This document shows positions 8,065-17,900 of a DNA stretch of 64,000 bases, piece after piece. The stretch spans positions 1-64,000 of the forward strand of contig JBHYGK010000001.1 of the NCBI GenBank assembly GCA_051859045.1, written 5' to 3'. The notes under the pieces were generated by a model. The model was not told the DNA's origin. It made no database searches and saw only the letters and a program-made list of their open reading frames with translations. The stretch comes from JBHYGK01 sp051859045 (GTDB lineage: Bacteria > Pseudomonadota > Gammaproteobacteria > Xanthomonadales > Xanthomonadaceae). Numbering within the stretch: the stretch's first letter is position 1; each line of letters begins with the position of its first letter. Position numbers and translations under genes: made by a program.

Positions 8065-8670
8065 ATGCCCCACCGCCCCTCTCCCGCCAGCCTCGAGGCC
8101 GTCCTCGAGGACGCCTGGGCCCGCCTCGAGGGCGGCCTCACGCGTCGCCACGACCCCTTCCACCAGGGCGTCCTGGCCACGACCGGGCTCGATGGCGCGC
8201 CGTCGGCGCGCTACGTCGTGGTGCGCGCGGTCGACCGCGCGGCCGGCGTGGTGGGCTTCCACACCGACGCGCGCTCGGCCAAGCCGGCCGAGCTGGCGCG
8301 GGAGCCGCGGGTGTCGCTGTGCCTGTTCGGCGACGCCGTGCAGCTGCGGCTCTCGGGCGAGGCCCGGGTGCTGCGCGAGGGCCCCGCGGTGGACGCCGCG
8401 TGGGCGCGTACCGGCATGCTGGCCCGGCGCTGCTACCTCGCCGAGCCGGCCCCCGGCACCGACGCCGACGTCCCGCTCAGCGGCCTCCCCGAGGCCTGGG
8501 TCGAGCGACCGCCGGGGCTCGCGGAGAGCGAGGCCGGACGGGTGAACTTCGCCCTCGTCGAGATCACGCTGACCGGGCTGGAGTGGCTGCACCTCGCCCA
8601 CGCCGGCCATCGCCGCGCCCGCTTCCGGCGCGAGGCGGGCCCGTGGACCGGGCGCTGGTGCGTGCCCTGA
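8065..8670 (+). CDS. Pyridoxamine 5'-phosphate oxidase (PNPOx)-like flavoprotein
   Basis: The 201-residue protein resembles the PdxH/PNPOx split-barrel fold. DPFHQGVLATTGLDGAPSAR (30-49) and ARYVVVRAVDRA match the first strands, GFHTDARSAKPAEL the FMN-binding loop, and the protein ends in W-x-x-x-R-W-x-x-P. In PdxH these regions bind FMN and pyridoxine phosphate to make pyridoxal phosphate. Several classical PdxH residues differ, so this may be a related FMN protein rather than the housekeeping pdxH. The start at 8065 is preceded by a weak GAGG. It is convergent with nothing and transcribed alone. Confidence 0.72.
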   Translation: MPHRPSPASLEAVLEDAWARLEGGLTRRHDPFHQGVLATTGLDGAPSARYVVVRAVDRAAGVVGFHTDARSAKPAELAREPRVSLCLFGDAVQLRLSGEARVLREGPAVDAAWARTGMLARRCYLAEPAPGTDADVPLSGLPEAWVERPPGLAESEAGRVNFALVEITLTGLEWLHLAHAGHRRARFRREAGPWTGRWCVP

Positions 8671-8696
8671 GCCCCGCCCGGCCGGACCGCCGCTGC

Positions 8697-8702
8697 TAGA
8701 CT
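8697..8702 (+). promoter_or_regulatory. Likely -10 box (TAGACT) of the MFS gene
   Basis: TAGACT in the context gctgctagactgcgcg lies 28 bases before the ATG at 8731. The same TAGAnT-type hexamer recurs upstream of other genes here (29764, 38354). No convincing -35 is visible. Confidence 0.4.
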
Positions 8703-8730
8703 GCGCGCCGCTTCCCGCCCGGCCCCGCGC

Positions 8731-9975
8731 ATGCCCGCCCCGAGTCCCGCGATCCCCGCGCCGCGCCGCGCCGCGGTGGCCTTCGTGTTCATCACCGTCG
8801 CCCTCGACATGCTCGCCATCGGCGTGGTGATCCCGGTGCTCCCGCACCTGGTGGAGGACTTCGTCGGCGGCGCGGTCGACACGGCCGCGCGCTGGATCGG
8901 TGTCTTCGGCAGCGTCTTCGCGCTGATGCAGTTCGCCTGCTCGCCGCTGCTGGGCGCGCTGTCGGACCGCTTCGGCCGGCGCCCGGTGATCCTGATGTCC
9001 AACGCCGGCCTCGGCCTGGACTTCGTGCTGATGGCGCTGGCCCAGACCCTGCCGCTGCTGTTCCTCGGCCGCGTGCTGGCCGGCGTCACCAGCGCCAGCG
9101 TCGCCACCGCCAACGCCTACATCGCCGACGTGACCCCGCCGGAGAAGCGCGCGGCGGCCTTCGGCCTGCTCGGCGCGGCGTTCGGGCTGGGCTTCGTGCT
9201 GGGCCCGGCGATGGGCGGCGTGCTGGGCGCGGTCGATCCGCGGCTGCCGTTCTGGGTCGCCGCCGGCCTGAGCCTGTGCAACCTGGCCTACGGGTTCTTC
9301 GTGCTGCCCGAGTCGCTGCCGCGCGAGCGGCGCACCCCGACGGTGGACCTGCGCCGGGCGAACCCCTTCGCGGCGCTGGCCCGGCTGCGCGAGCACCGCT
9401 CGGTGCTGGGGCTGGCGTTCGTGGTGTTCGGCTCGAACTTCGCGCACTACGTGCTGCCGTCGACCTTCGTGCTCTACGCCGGCCACCGCTACGGCTGGAG
9501 CGAGCTCGAGGTGGGCCTGGCGCTGGCGCTGGTGGGCGTGTGCAACGCCACCGTGCAGGCGCTGCTGGTGCGCCGGCTGGTGCCGCGCCTCGGCGAGCGC
9601 CAGGTGCTGCTGGCGGGCTTCGGCTTCGGCGTGCTGGGCTTCGCGCTGATGTCGGTGGCCGCCACCCCGCTGGCCTTCCTGTGTTCGGTGCCGCTGATGG
9701 CGCTGTGGGGCCTGGCGGGGCCGGCGACGCAGTCGCTGATCACGCGCCGCGTGGGCCCCGGCGAGCAGGGGCGGGTGCAGGGCGCGGTGGGCTCGCTGTC
9801 GGGGCTGGCCGGCGTCGTGGCGCCGACGCTGTTCGCGCAGACCTTCGCCGCCTTCGTCGGCACACGGGCCGTGGTCGTGTTCCCCGGGGCCGCGTTCGCG
9901 CTGGCGTCGCTGGTGCTGGCGCTGGCGTTCGCGCTGGCCTGGCGGGTGGCGCGGCCGGTCCCCGACGCGGCCTGA
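8731..9975 (+). CDS. TetA-like MFS drug/proton antiporter
   Basis: This 414-residue protein has twelve predicted membrane helices. MFS motif A is present as GALSDRFGRRPV in the loop between helices 2 and 3. DMLAIGVVIPVLPHL in helix 1 is typical of the TCR/Tet(A) group, and GAAFGLGFVLGPAMGGVLG in helix 5 matches antiporter motif C. Relatives exchange a cation-tetracycline complex or other drugs for protons, but chromosomal Tet(A)-like proteins in this family often have no proven substrate. It is monocistronic and ends next to the convergent hydrolase gene. Confidence 0.85.
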   Translation: MPAPSPAIPAPRRAAVAFVFITVALDMLAIGVVIPVLPHLVEDFVGGAVDTAARWIGVFGSVFALMQFACSPLLGALSDRFGRRPVILMSNAGLGLDFVLMALAQTLPLLFLGRVLAGVTSASVATANAYIADVTPPEKRAAAFGLLGAAFGLGFVLGPAMGGVLGAVDPRLPFWVAAGLSLCNLAYGFFVLPESLPRERRTPTVDLRRANPFAALARLREHRSVLGLAFVVFGSNFAHYVLPSTFVLYAGHRYGWSELEVGLALALVGVCNATVQALLVRRLVPRLGERQVLLAGFGFGVLGFALMSVAATPLAFLCSVPLMALWGLAGPATQSLITRRVGPGEQGRVQGAVGSLSGLAGVVAPTLFAQTFAAFVGTRAVVVFPGAAFALASLVLALAFALAWRVARPVPDAA

Positions 9976-9995
9976 GGCCGGCCCGCGCCCGCGTC
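9964..9995. terminator. Possible shared hairpin between convergent MFS and hydrolase genes
   Basis: GACGCGG (9964-9970) can pair with CCGCGTC (9989-9995), with a smaller inner GGCC/GGCC hairpin over the MFS stop codon. It could terminate the MFS transcript and, from the other side, that of the hydrolase. There is no U-run. Confidence 0.25.
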
Positions 9996-10003
9996 GCGGC
10001 GCC

Positions 10004-10846
10004 TCAGCCCGGCGCGCGCCGCGGCGGCAGCGGGCGGCCGGCGGCGGCGATCGACGCGTCGAGGAACCGCTCCATCGCCGCCGACACCACGTCCGGCTGC
10101 TCCAGCGCACTGGAGTGCCCGCAGCCCGGCAGGCGCAGTAGGGTGGCGCCGGCGATGCCCGCCGCGAGGCGCTCGCTGCAGTGCGGCGGCGTGGTGCGGT
10201 CCTCCTCGCCCACCACCACCAGCACCGGGCAGCGGATCGCGGCCAGCTCGCCGTGCACGTCGTCGCGGCCGATCACGCCGCCCACCGGCCCGACGATCCT
10301 GCGCGGCAGGCGCCGCAGCTTCTGCGTCCAGTGCGCCACCAGCGACGCCTGCCCCGGGTCGGCCAGCGTGCTGGCGCCGAACATCAGCGGCACCAGCGCC
10401 GGCACGAAGCGGCGCACGCCCAGCAGCGCCACGCCGGCCTGCATCGCCCGGAAGCGCAGCGCGTGGCGCCACGGCTCGGCGTCGGCCGAGGTGTCCAGCA
10501 GCACCAGCGAGCGCACCAGGTCGGGATGCCGGGCGGCCAGGCGCAGCCCCACGAAGCCGCCCATCGACAGCCCCGCGAAGTGCACCGAGGGCAGGCCCAG
10601 CGCGTGGATGAGCTGGGCCGCGTCGTCGCACAGCGTGTCCATGTCGTAGCCGCCCTCGGCCGGCGGCGAGAGGCCCTGGCCGCGGTGGTCGTAGGCGATC
10701 ACCCGGAAGCGGCCCTCCAGCGCGCGGCGCTGGGCGGCGTACATCGTGTGGTCCATCAGCAGGCCGTGGGCGAGCAGCAGCACCTCGTCGCCGTGCCCGG
10801 AGTCCTCGTAGTGCAGCTGGGCGCCATTGGCGCGGACGACGGGCAT
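10004..10846 (-). CDS. Alpha/beta-fold hydrolase
   Basis: The 280-residue protein has the alpha/beta hydrolase signature: oxyanion HGLL (28-31), nucleophile elbow GLSMGG with Ser94, acid Asp in VVVGEEDRTT, and base His in GCGHSSALE. FRVIAYDHRGQGLS (48-61) is typical of esterase and 3-oxoadipate enol-lactonase-like members. The substrate cannot be read from sequence. I use the ATG at 10846. A longer form starting at 10882 is possible, but that ATG lies inside a TATGCT hexamer that looks like the minus-strand -10 box. The gene is divergent from the zinc-GTPase gene. Confidence 0.83.
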   Translation of the reverse strand: MPVVRANGAQLHYEDSGHGDEVLLLAHGLLMDHTMYAAQRRALEGRFRVIAYDHRGQGLSPPAEGGYDMDTLCDDAAQLIHALGLPSVHFAGLSMGGFVGLRLAARHPDLVRSLVLLDTSADAEPWRHALRFRAMQAGVALLGVRRFVPALVPLMFGASTLADPGQASLVAHWTQKLRRLPRRIVGPVGGVIGRDDVHGELAAIRCPVLVVVGEEDRTTPPHCSERLAAGIAGATLLRLPGCGHSSALEQPDVVSAAMERFLDASIAAAGRPLPPRRAPG

Positions 10847-10917
10847 CGGGCGGGGCTCGCGATCGGACGGGCCCCGGAGCATAGCCCGGGCGGGGGCGGC
10901 CCTTTCCGCACCATAAA

Positions 10918-10938
10918 TGCAATGTTATAACACTTGCA
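10918..10938 (+). promoter_or_regulatory. Zur-like operator overlapping the promoter of the zinc-GTPase gene
   Basis: TGCAATGTTATAACACTTGCA is a near-perfect inverted repeat around GTTATAAC, like the proteobacterial Zur box core. It contains a -10-like TATAAC (10926-10931) ending 6 bases before the ATG at 10938, so a bound repressor would cover promoter and start codon together. It stands out as AT-rich in an otherwise extreme-GC region. The Zur assignment rests on motif similarity and on the COG0523 target gene. Confidence 0.6.
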
Positions 10939-12287
10939 TGACCACGCCCCGCCGCCTCCCCGTCACCGTCCTGTCCGGCTTCCTCGGCGCCGGCAAGACC
11001 ACCCTCCTCAACGCCCTGCTCCGCAACCGCCAGGGCCTGCGCGTCGCCGTGATCGTCAACGACATGAGCGAAGTGAACATCGACGCCGCGCTGGTCCGCG
11101 AGGGCGCGACCCTCTCGCGCACCTAGGAGCAGCTGGTCGAATTCTCCAACGGCTGCATCTGCTGTACCCTGCGCGACGACCTCTTGCGCGAGGTGCGCCG
11201 GCTGGCGGAGGAGCAGCGCTTCGACTACCTGCTGATCGAATCCACCGGCATCTCCGAGCCGATGCCGGTGGCGGCCACGTTCGCCGTCCGCGACGAGGGC
11301 GGGTTCTCGCTGTCGGACGTAGCCGTCCTCGACACCATGGCCACCGTGGTCGATGCCGAGCGCTTCGGCGACGACCTGGCCTCCACCGACACCCTCGCCG
11401 CCCGCGGCGAGCGCACCGGCGAGGACGACACCCGCGCCCTGGCCCAGCTGCTGGTCGACCAGGTCGAGTTCGCCGACGTGATCGTGCTGGCCAAGGCCGA
11501 CCGCGCCACGCCGGCCCAGCTCGCGCGCACCGAGGCCGCGGTGCGCGCGCTCAACCGCGACGCCCGCGTCGTCCACGCCCGCCATGGCGACGTGTCCCCG
11601 CGCGAGCTGCTGGGCACCGGCCGCTTCGACTTCACCCGCGCCCAGCTGGCGCCGGGCTGGATGAAGGAGCTGCGCGGCGAGCACACCCCGGAGACCGAGG
11701 CCTACGGCATCACCAGCTTCACCTGGCGCGCGCGCCGGCCCTTCCACCCGCTGCGACTGCAGGCGCTGCTGCGCGACGGGCTGGGCGGCGTGCTGCGGGC
11801 CAAGGGCTTCTTCTGGCTGGCGACGCGGATGGACTGGGTGGGCGAGCTGGCCCTGGTCGGCCACGTGCGCGAGCATCGGCCGGCGGGCTTCTGGTACGCG
11901 AGCCGCCATCGCGTGGACGCCGGCCTGCACCGCCATCCGCCGCCGCCGCCGCCGGGCTATGCGCCCGTGCCGCTGACCGACCTGGGCTTCGAGCGCGTGC
12001 AGCGGGCGGCCTGGACCGCGCCGATGCCGGACCCCGGCGAGGTGGGCGACCCGGCCGAGTACCGCGCGATGCAGGCGCTGTGGGACCGCGACTGGGGCGA
12101 TCGCCGCCAGGAGCTGGCGATCATCGGCCTCGACCTCGACGAGGCCGGGCTGCGCATCCGCCTGCAGTCGGCGCTGCTCGACGACCACGAGATGGCCCAG
12201 GGGCCGCTGTCGTGGGCGCAGTGGGAGGATCCGTTCCCGCGCTGGGGCCGCGCCGCCGATCCGGGCGACCAGGACGCGGCCGCCTGA
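10938..12287 (+). pseudogene. COG0523/CobW-type zinc GTPase chaperone gene interrupted by in-frame TAG
   Basis: One reading frame of 450 codons encodes a full CobW/ZigA-type protein except for TAG at codon 63 (11124-11126). Before it are Walker A GFLGAGKTT (14-22) and VIVNDMSEVNIDA. After it come the metal motif GCICC (72-76), IESTGISEP, the G4-like LAKAD and a C-terminal CobW_C domain with TSFTWRARRPFHP. The stop falls where relatives carry Glu in a SRTEE-like run (here SRT-stop-EQLVEFSNG), so a single GAG-to-TAG change explains it. These GTPases deliver or conserve zinc under starvation and are classic Zur targets. As read, the product would be a 62-residue fragment. A restart near 11184 (TTG) would lack the P-loop and the CxCC motif. 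A sequencing error or suppression is possible. Confidence 0.85.
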
Positions 12288-12302
12288 GCGCCGCCGCGCG
12301 GC

Positions 12303-13244
12303 TCAGAACAGCGACAGGCCCGAGCGCGCCGACAGCATCGCCAGCGCGCGCGCGCCGAGCAGCGAGTTGCCCGCCGGATCCAGTCCCGGCGCCCAGACGC
12401 AGGCGCTGAAGCGCCGCGGCAGCACCGCCAGGATCCCGCCGCCGACGCCGCTCTTGGCCGGCAGCCCGACCCGGTAGGCGAAGTCGCCCGCGGCGTCGTA
12501 GGTGCCGCAGGTGAGCATCAGCGCGTTGACGTGCTTGCTCTGCGCCGGCGTCAGCACCGCCTGGCCGTCGGGCCCGCGGCCCTCGCGGGCCAGCACCAGG
12601 CCCGCGCGCGCGAGCTCGCGGCAGTCCATCGCCAGCGCGCAGTGGTGGAAGTAGGCGTCGAGCACGCGCTCGGGATCGTGGCGGAGGTTGCCGAGGTCCT
12701 TCATCAGCCAGGCCATGGCCCGGTTGCGGTGGCCGGTGGCGCGCTCGCCCTCGGCGACCGCGGCGTCGTAGGCCAGGTCCGGCGCGCCGGACAGCGCGCG
12801 CGCCAGGTCCAGCACCGTGCGCTTGGCGTCCTCGAGCACCTCCAGGATCACGTCGGTGACCACCAGCGCGCCGGCGTTGATGAACGGGTTGCGCGGGATG
12901 CCGTGCTCGAACTCCAGCTGCACCAGCGAGTTGAAGCGGGTGCCCGAGGGCTCGCGGCCCACCCGCGCCCACAGCGCGTCGCCGGCGTGGCGCAGGGCCA
13001 GCGCCAGGGTGAGCACCTTCGAGATGGACTGGATCGAGAAGCGCGTGCCGGCATCGCCGGTGGACCACGCGCCGCCGTCGGCGCTGGCGACCGCGAGGCC
13101 GAAGCGGTGCGGATCGACCGCCGCGAGCGCCGGGATGTAGCGCGCGACCTCGCCCGCGCCGGCCGCGACCTCGGCGGCCAGGTCGTGGGCGATGCCGTCG
13201 ACCAGGCCCTGCCAGTCGATCGCCTCGGGGTCGGGGGCGCTCAT
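12303..13244 (-). CDS. glsA: Glutaminase A
   Basis: The 313-residue protein matches serine-dependent glutaminases over its whole length. The catalytic SxxK motif is S73-I-S-K76 within FSIQSISKVL. Other family blocks are FNSLVQLE, NPFINAGALV, the CGTYDAAGDFAYRVGLPAKSG region and GVGGGILAV. It hydrolyses L-glutamine to glutamate and ammonia in the cytoplasm, supporting nitrogen balance and acid resistance. It starts 10 bases after the stop of the upstream diguanylate cyclase gene, so the two are probably cotranscribed, which is not an obvious functional pairing. Confidence 0.93.
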   Translation of the reverse strand: MSAPDPEAIDWQGLVDGIAHDLAAEVAAGAGEVARYIPALAAVDPHRFGLAVASADGGAWSTGDAGTRFSIQSISKVLTLALALRHAGDALWARVGREPSGTRFNSLVQLEFEHGIPRNPFINAGALVVTDVILEVLEDAKRTVLDLARALSGAPDLAYDAAVAEGERATGHRNRAMAWLMKDLGNLRHDPERVLDAYFHHCALAMDCRELARAGLVLAREGRGPDGQAVLTPAQSKHVNALMLTCGTYDAAGDFAYRVGLPAKSGVGGGILAVLPRRFSACVWAPGLDPAGNSLLGARALAMLSARSGLSLF

Positions 13245-13254
13245 GCGCGCCGGC

Positions 13255-14922
13255 TCATGCCAGCACCACCCGGTCGCGGCCCTCGTGCTTGGCGCGGTAC
13301 ATCGCCTGGTCCGCCCGCCGCAGCAGCTCCTTCACCGCCACCGGGCGGGCCGGGTCGAGCACGGCGACGCCGAAGCTGGCCGTGATCGGCAGCGCGCCCG
13401 CCGCGCTCGCCACCGGCGCGGCCGCGATCGCCGCGCGCAGGCGCTCGGCCAGCGCCAGGGCCGCTGGGCCGTCGCTGGACGGAAGCATGAGCACGAACTC
13501 CTCGCCGCCGTGCCGGGCGACCAGGTCGCCCTGGCGCAGGCCCGCCTGCAGGCGCGACGCGACCTCGGTCAGCACGGCGTCGCCGACGTCGTGGCCGTGC
13601 GCGTCGTTGATCACCTTGAAGCGGTCGAGGTCGGCGAACACCACGGCCAGCGGCCGGCCCTGGGCCAGCGCCTCGGCGTGCAGGCGGCGCAGCATCGCCT
13701 CGCCGGCGCGGCGGTTGGCCAGGGCGGTGAGCGGGTCGCGCTCGGCCAGCTCGCGCATGCGGTCGCGCTGGCGGCGCAGGCCGCGGATGCGCAGCGACAG
13801 GCCGACCGTCATTACCACCGCGAACCACGCGCCGGCCATCAGGAAGCCCTCGGACGCCCACGCGGCCGCGCCGCCGTCGCCGCGCCCGCCGTGCGTCGCC
13901 GCGATCGCGATCATCGGCAGCAGCGCGATCAGCAGCGGGATCGGCGCCTGTTCGCCGCGCCACAGCAGCCAGGTGGCCTGCAGCCCGCTGGTGAGCGCGA
14001 TCCCGGCGATCAGCCAGCGCATCGCCGTGGTGACGCCCTCGCGGCCTTCGGGCCAGGCCAGCCAGGCCAGGCCCAGCAGCGCCGCGGGCAGGATCGGGGC
14101 GAACCGCCAGCGGTGCGCGCCCGCGAGCGCGCGGTCGAAGTGGCAGAAGCGGTCGACCAGCGGCCACAGGCCGCCGGCCATCACCAGCGGCAGCAGCACC
14201 AGCGCGGCGTCGGCCGTGGCGCCCGTGGGCAGCCACGGCCGCGGCCAGCCGGCGATGCCCGAGCGCAGCGCGGCCCACAGCAGCACCGTCACCAGCAGCA
14301 GCGCGAACAGGGCGAACACGCGGTCGCGGATGCTGGCGAAGGCCAGGACCGAGGAGAACAGCATCGCCAGCACGATCGACAGCCCGCTGACGCGCACGGC
14401 GAAGCGCAGCGTGTCCTCGCGCTGCACCGCGGCCGGGTCGCCGTAGCGCACGCTCGGCGGCCAGCCGGGATCGATCCGGCCGGCGATGGTGACCTCGATG
14501 GGCGCGGTCGAGCCCGCGCCGGGATCGAACATCGCGCCCACGCCGCTGCGGTAGCGCGCATCGGTGGAGCGCGCGTCGCCGGCCTCGCCGCAGCGGTGCT
14601 CCACGCCGACCCGGATCCAGACCCGCCCGCGCGGCGCGTCGAGCACCAGCACCGAGAGCTGGTAGAACGGCCAGCCTTCCGGCGGTGCATCGATGCGCAG
14701 CACGTGCGCGTCGGGCGGCGGCGGCAGCCGGCAGTCGATCGGGAGGACGAAGCTCGGGCCCTGCAGGCGGCGCGCGTCGACGAGCTCGGGGCCGGCCATC
14801 GGCGCGCCGGGCAGCGCGCCGCGCAGCATCGCGCCCAGCGACAGCGCGATCACCAGGGCCGCGATCGCCGCGCCGGCCCAGCGGGCGAGGTCGGTCCACG
14901 GCGGCAGTCGGGAAGGGGCCAT
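13255..14922 (-). CDS. Membrane diguanylate cyclase (GGDEF)
   Basis: This 555-residue protein has an N-terminal anchor (about 14-34), a periplasmic sensory region (about 40-175), around six or seven further membrane helices (about 178-375) and a C-terminal GGDEF domain (about 393-555). The layout resembles 7TM-DISM sensor cyclases. The active site is GGEEF (472-476). A product-inhibition I-site RxxD is present as R463-Q-G-D466, five residues upstream. It should convert two GTP to cyclic di-GMP in response to an extracytoplasmic cue. A TATCCT hexamer lies 8 bases before its ATG, and the divergent neighbour is recC. Confidence 0.9.
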   Translation of the reverse strand: MAPSRLPPWTDLARWAGAAIAALVIALSLGAMLRGALPGAPMAGPELVDARRLQGPSFVLPIDCRLPPPPDAHVLRIDAPPEGWPFYQLSVLVLDAPRGRVWIRVGVEHRCGEAGDARSTDARYRSGVGAMFDPGAGSTAPIEVTIAGRIDPGWPPSVRYGDPAAVQREDTLRFAVRVSGLSIVLAMLFSSVLAFASIRDRVFALFALLLVTVLLWAALRSGIAGWPRPWLPTGATADAALVLLPLVMAGGLWPLVDRFCHFDRALAGAHRWRFAPILPAALLGLAWLAWPEGREGVTTAMRWLIAGIALTSGLQATWLLWRGEQAPIPLLIALLPMIAIAATHGGRGDGGAAAWASEGFLMAGAWFAVVMTVGLSLRIRGLRRQRDRMRELAERDPLTALANRRAGEAMLRRLHAEALAQGRPLAVVFADLDRFKVINDAHGHDVGDAVLTEVASRLQAGLRQGDLVARHGGEEFVLMLPSSDGPAALALAERLRAAIAAAPVASAAGALPITASFGVAVLDPARPVAVKELLRRADQAMYRAKHEGRDRVVLA

Positions 14923-14974
14923 GTGCCGCGAGGATAGCGGTTCCCGCGTCTCGTGTGATGCGACGCGCGGCTGG

Positions 14975-14980
14975 CATCAT
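14975..14980 (+). promoter_or_regulatory. Likely -10 box of recC, leaderless spacing
   Basis: CATCAT lies 6 bases before the recC ATG at 14987, with the same 12-base hexamer-to-ATG offset as at 2548, 10926 and 29764. It is weaker than those boxes (no leading T). Confidence 0.35.
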
Positions 14981-14986
14981 GCCGGC

Positions 14987-17900
14987 ATGTCCGCGGCCCC
15001 CGACTTCCGCCTCTACCACGGCAACGACCTCGAGGCGCTGGCCGCGCTGCTGGCCGAGCAGCTGCGCGCGCCGGCGCCCGGCGCCGACCCGCTGCAGCCC
15101 GAGTGGGTGCTGGTGCCGCAGCCGGCCATGAAGCGCTGGCTGCAGGCCACCCTGGCCGCGCGCCACGGCATCGCGGCCAACCTGGCCTTCCTCGCGCCCG
15201 GCGAGTTCGTCGCGCGCGCGCTGCAGGCCAACCCGCCGGCGCTCGACGCCATGCTCGCCCCGGCGCTGGACGCCGACGCGCTGGCGTGGCGACTGTGGCG
15301 GCTGCTGGCCGAGCCCGCGCTGGCCGCCGAGCCGGTGTTCGCGCCGCTGCGGCCGCTGCTCGACGGCCCCGCCGGGCGCGGGGGTGGCGATCGCGACGGC
15401 GATCGCGATGGCCGCGCGCTGCGCGCCTTCGCGCTGGCCCGCAGCCTCGCCGCGGCCTTCGAGAAGTACCAGGCCTGGCGGCGCGACTGGCTGCTGCGCT
15501 GGGACGCCGGCGCCGACCGCGACGACTGGCAGGCCGAGCTCTGGCGCCGGGCCACCCGCGGCCGCGCGCACCGCGGCCGCGCGCTGCAGGACTACCTCCA
15601 GCGCGTCGGTCGGCCCGACGGCGAGCGCCCGCAGGGGCTGCCGCCGCGCCTGTTCGCCTTCGCCTGCCTGCACGGCTCGCCCGACGTGCTGCGCGTGATC
15701 GCCAGCCAGGCCCGCGTGGGCACGCTGCACTTCTTCTTCCCCAGCCCGGTGCGCGGCTGGTGGGGCGACCTCGAGACGGTGCGCGAGCGCCTCGCCCGCG
15801 GCGAGCCGCCCACCGCCGAGGGCGAGCACCCGCTGCTGGCCAGCTGCGGCGCCGCGGGCCGCGACGTGGTGCGCCTGCTGTTCGAGCACGAGGCGGTGCA
15901 GCCCAGCGCCGAGGTGGCGGTGGCGGTGGACTTCGACGACCCGCGCCGCCGCGCCGGCCAGGGCCCGCTGCTGCGCCGCCTGCGCGCCGACCTCGACGCC
16001 CGCCGGCCCGCGGCGCCGGTGTTCGACGCACCGGATCCGCGCGACCGCTCGCTGCGCGTGCACGCCTGCCACACCCGCCTGCGCGAGGTGCAGGTGCTGC
16101 ACGACCGCCTGCGCGACATGCTCGAGCGCGATCCCACGCTGCAGCCGCGCGACATCGCCGTGCTCGCGCCCGACATCGACGCCTACGCCCCGATGGTGCG
16201 CGCGATATTCGGCGGCGCCGCGGGCAGCCCGCGCTTCGTGCCGTGGACGCTCGCCGACACCAGCCCGCTGGCGGGCGAGCCGCTGGCCGGCCTGCTGCTG
16301 TCCCTGCTCGCGCTGCCGGCCTCGCGCTTCGGCGCCGCCGAGGTGCTCGACCTGCTCGCGGTGCCGGCCATCGCGCGCGGCCAGGGCCTCGACGAGGACG
16401 CGCTGGCCCGCCTGCGCGACTGGCTGCCGGCGGCCGGCGTGCGCTGGGGCCTCGACGCGGCGCACCGCGCGCGCCTCGGCGCGCCGGCCGAGCCCAGCTA
16501 CACCTGGTCCTGGGCGCTCGACCGCCTGCTGCTGGGCATGGCCACCGGCGACGACGCCGAGGTCGGCGGCGTGGTGCCGTGGCCGCACCTCGAGGGCCAG
16601 GGCCTGGCGGCGCTGGATGCGCTGCTGCGGGTGCTGCGGGTGCTGGCCCGGCTCGAGCGCGCCTGCGCCGGCGCGCGCCCGCTGGCCGACTGGCAGGCCC
16701 TGCTGCAGTGGGCGCTGCAGGCGCTGCTGCCCGAGCAGCCCGAGGACCCCGCCGACCAGCGCGCGCTGGCCCGGCTCGACCAGCTGCTCGCCGACACCGT
16801 CGAGGCCGCGGCGGCGGCCGGCCTCGGCGCCGAGCCGGTGCCCGCGGCGGTGCTGCGCGCCCACCTCGAGGCGCTGCTCGGCGAGGCCGACCAGAAGGCG
16901 CCGCTGCTCAGCGGCGGCGTCGCGTTCGGGCGGATGGTGCCGATGCGCCTGCTGCCGTTCCGGGTGATCGCGCTGCTGGGCATGGACGACGGCGCGTTCC
17001 CGCGCCGCGATCCCGCCGGCGGCCCCAACCGGCTGGCCGAGGCGCTGGTGCGCGGCGAGCGCCGGGTGGGCGACCGCTCGCTGCGCGAGGACGACCGCTT
17101 CCTGTTCCTGCAGCTGCTGGCCTCGGCCGACGACGCGCTGCACATCAGCCACCTCGGCCTCGACCCGCGCAGCGGCGAGCCGCTGGCGCCCTCGACCCTG
17201 GTCGACGAGCTGCTCGAGCTGGCCTGCGCCTGCCACGCCGATCCGGTCGTGGCGCGCGCGCTGCTGCACCAGCGCCATCCGCTGCAGCCCTTCAGCCCCG
17301 CGGCCTTCGCCGGCGAGGCGGGCAGCTTCGCCACCGACTGGCATCCCGGCGCCCGCCGCGCCGACGGCGAGCGCGCGCCGCCGCCGCCGTTCGCGCCGGT
17401 CGGCTGGCCGCGCGCCGCCGCCGCCGCGCCCGCGGCGCCCGCTACGCCCGCTACGCCCGCCACGCCGTCGCACGCGCCCGCCGAGGCCGCCGGCGCGCTG
17501 CCGCTCGCGTCCCTGCGCCGCGCGCTGCTGCGCCCGCACGAGACCTGGCTGCGCGACGGCCTGGGCCTGTGGCTCGAGGAGGCCGACCCCGCGCTCGCCG
17601 AGGCCGAGCCCTTCCGCCTCGACGGCCTGCAGCGGCATGCCCTGCAGGCCCGCGTGCTCGAGGCGCTCGAACACGCGCTGGCCAGCGGCGGCCCCGGCGA
17701 TCCCGCGTCGCTGCAGCGGCGCCTGTTGGCCGAGGCGGTGCTGCCGCCCGGGCCCGCCGGCGCGGCGCTGCTGGCCGACGCCCGCGGCCGGGTCGACGCG
17801 CTCGCCGAGCAGCTCGCCGCCTGGCGCGCCGCGCAGGGCGTCGACGCCCCGAGCCCGCTCGCGCTGCGCGTGGACACCGCGGCCGGCGCGGTCGCCGGCG

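Noticed and set aside
11124..11126. TAG in the zinc-GTPase gene read as pyrrolysine
   Set aside because: Pyrrolysine use is not expected in this lineage, relatives have Glu there, and nothing in the window encodes the pyrrolysine machinery.
12284..12306. CTGAGC/GCTCAG hairpin over the convergent stop codons of the zinc-GTPase gene and glsA
   Set aside because: Only 6 bp with an 11-base loop and made largely of the two stop-codon regions; too weak to call a terminator.
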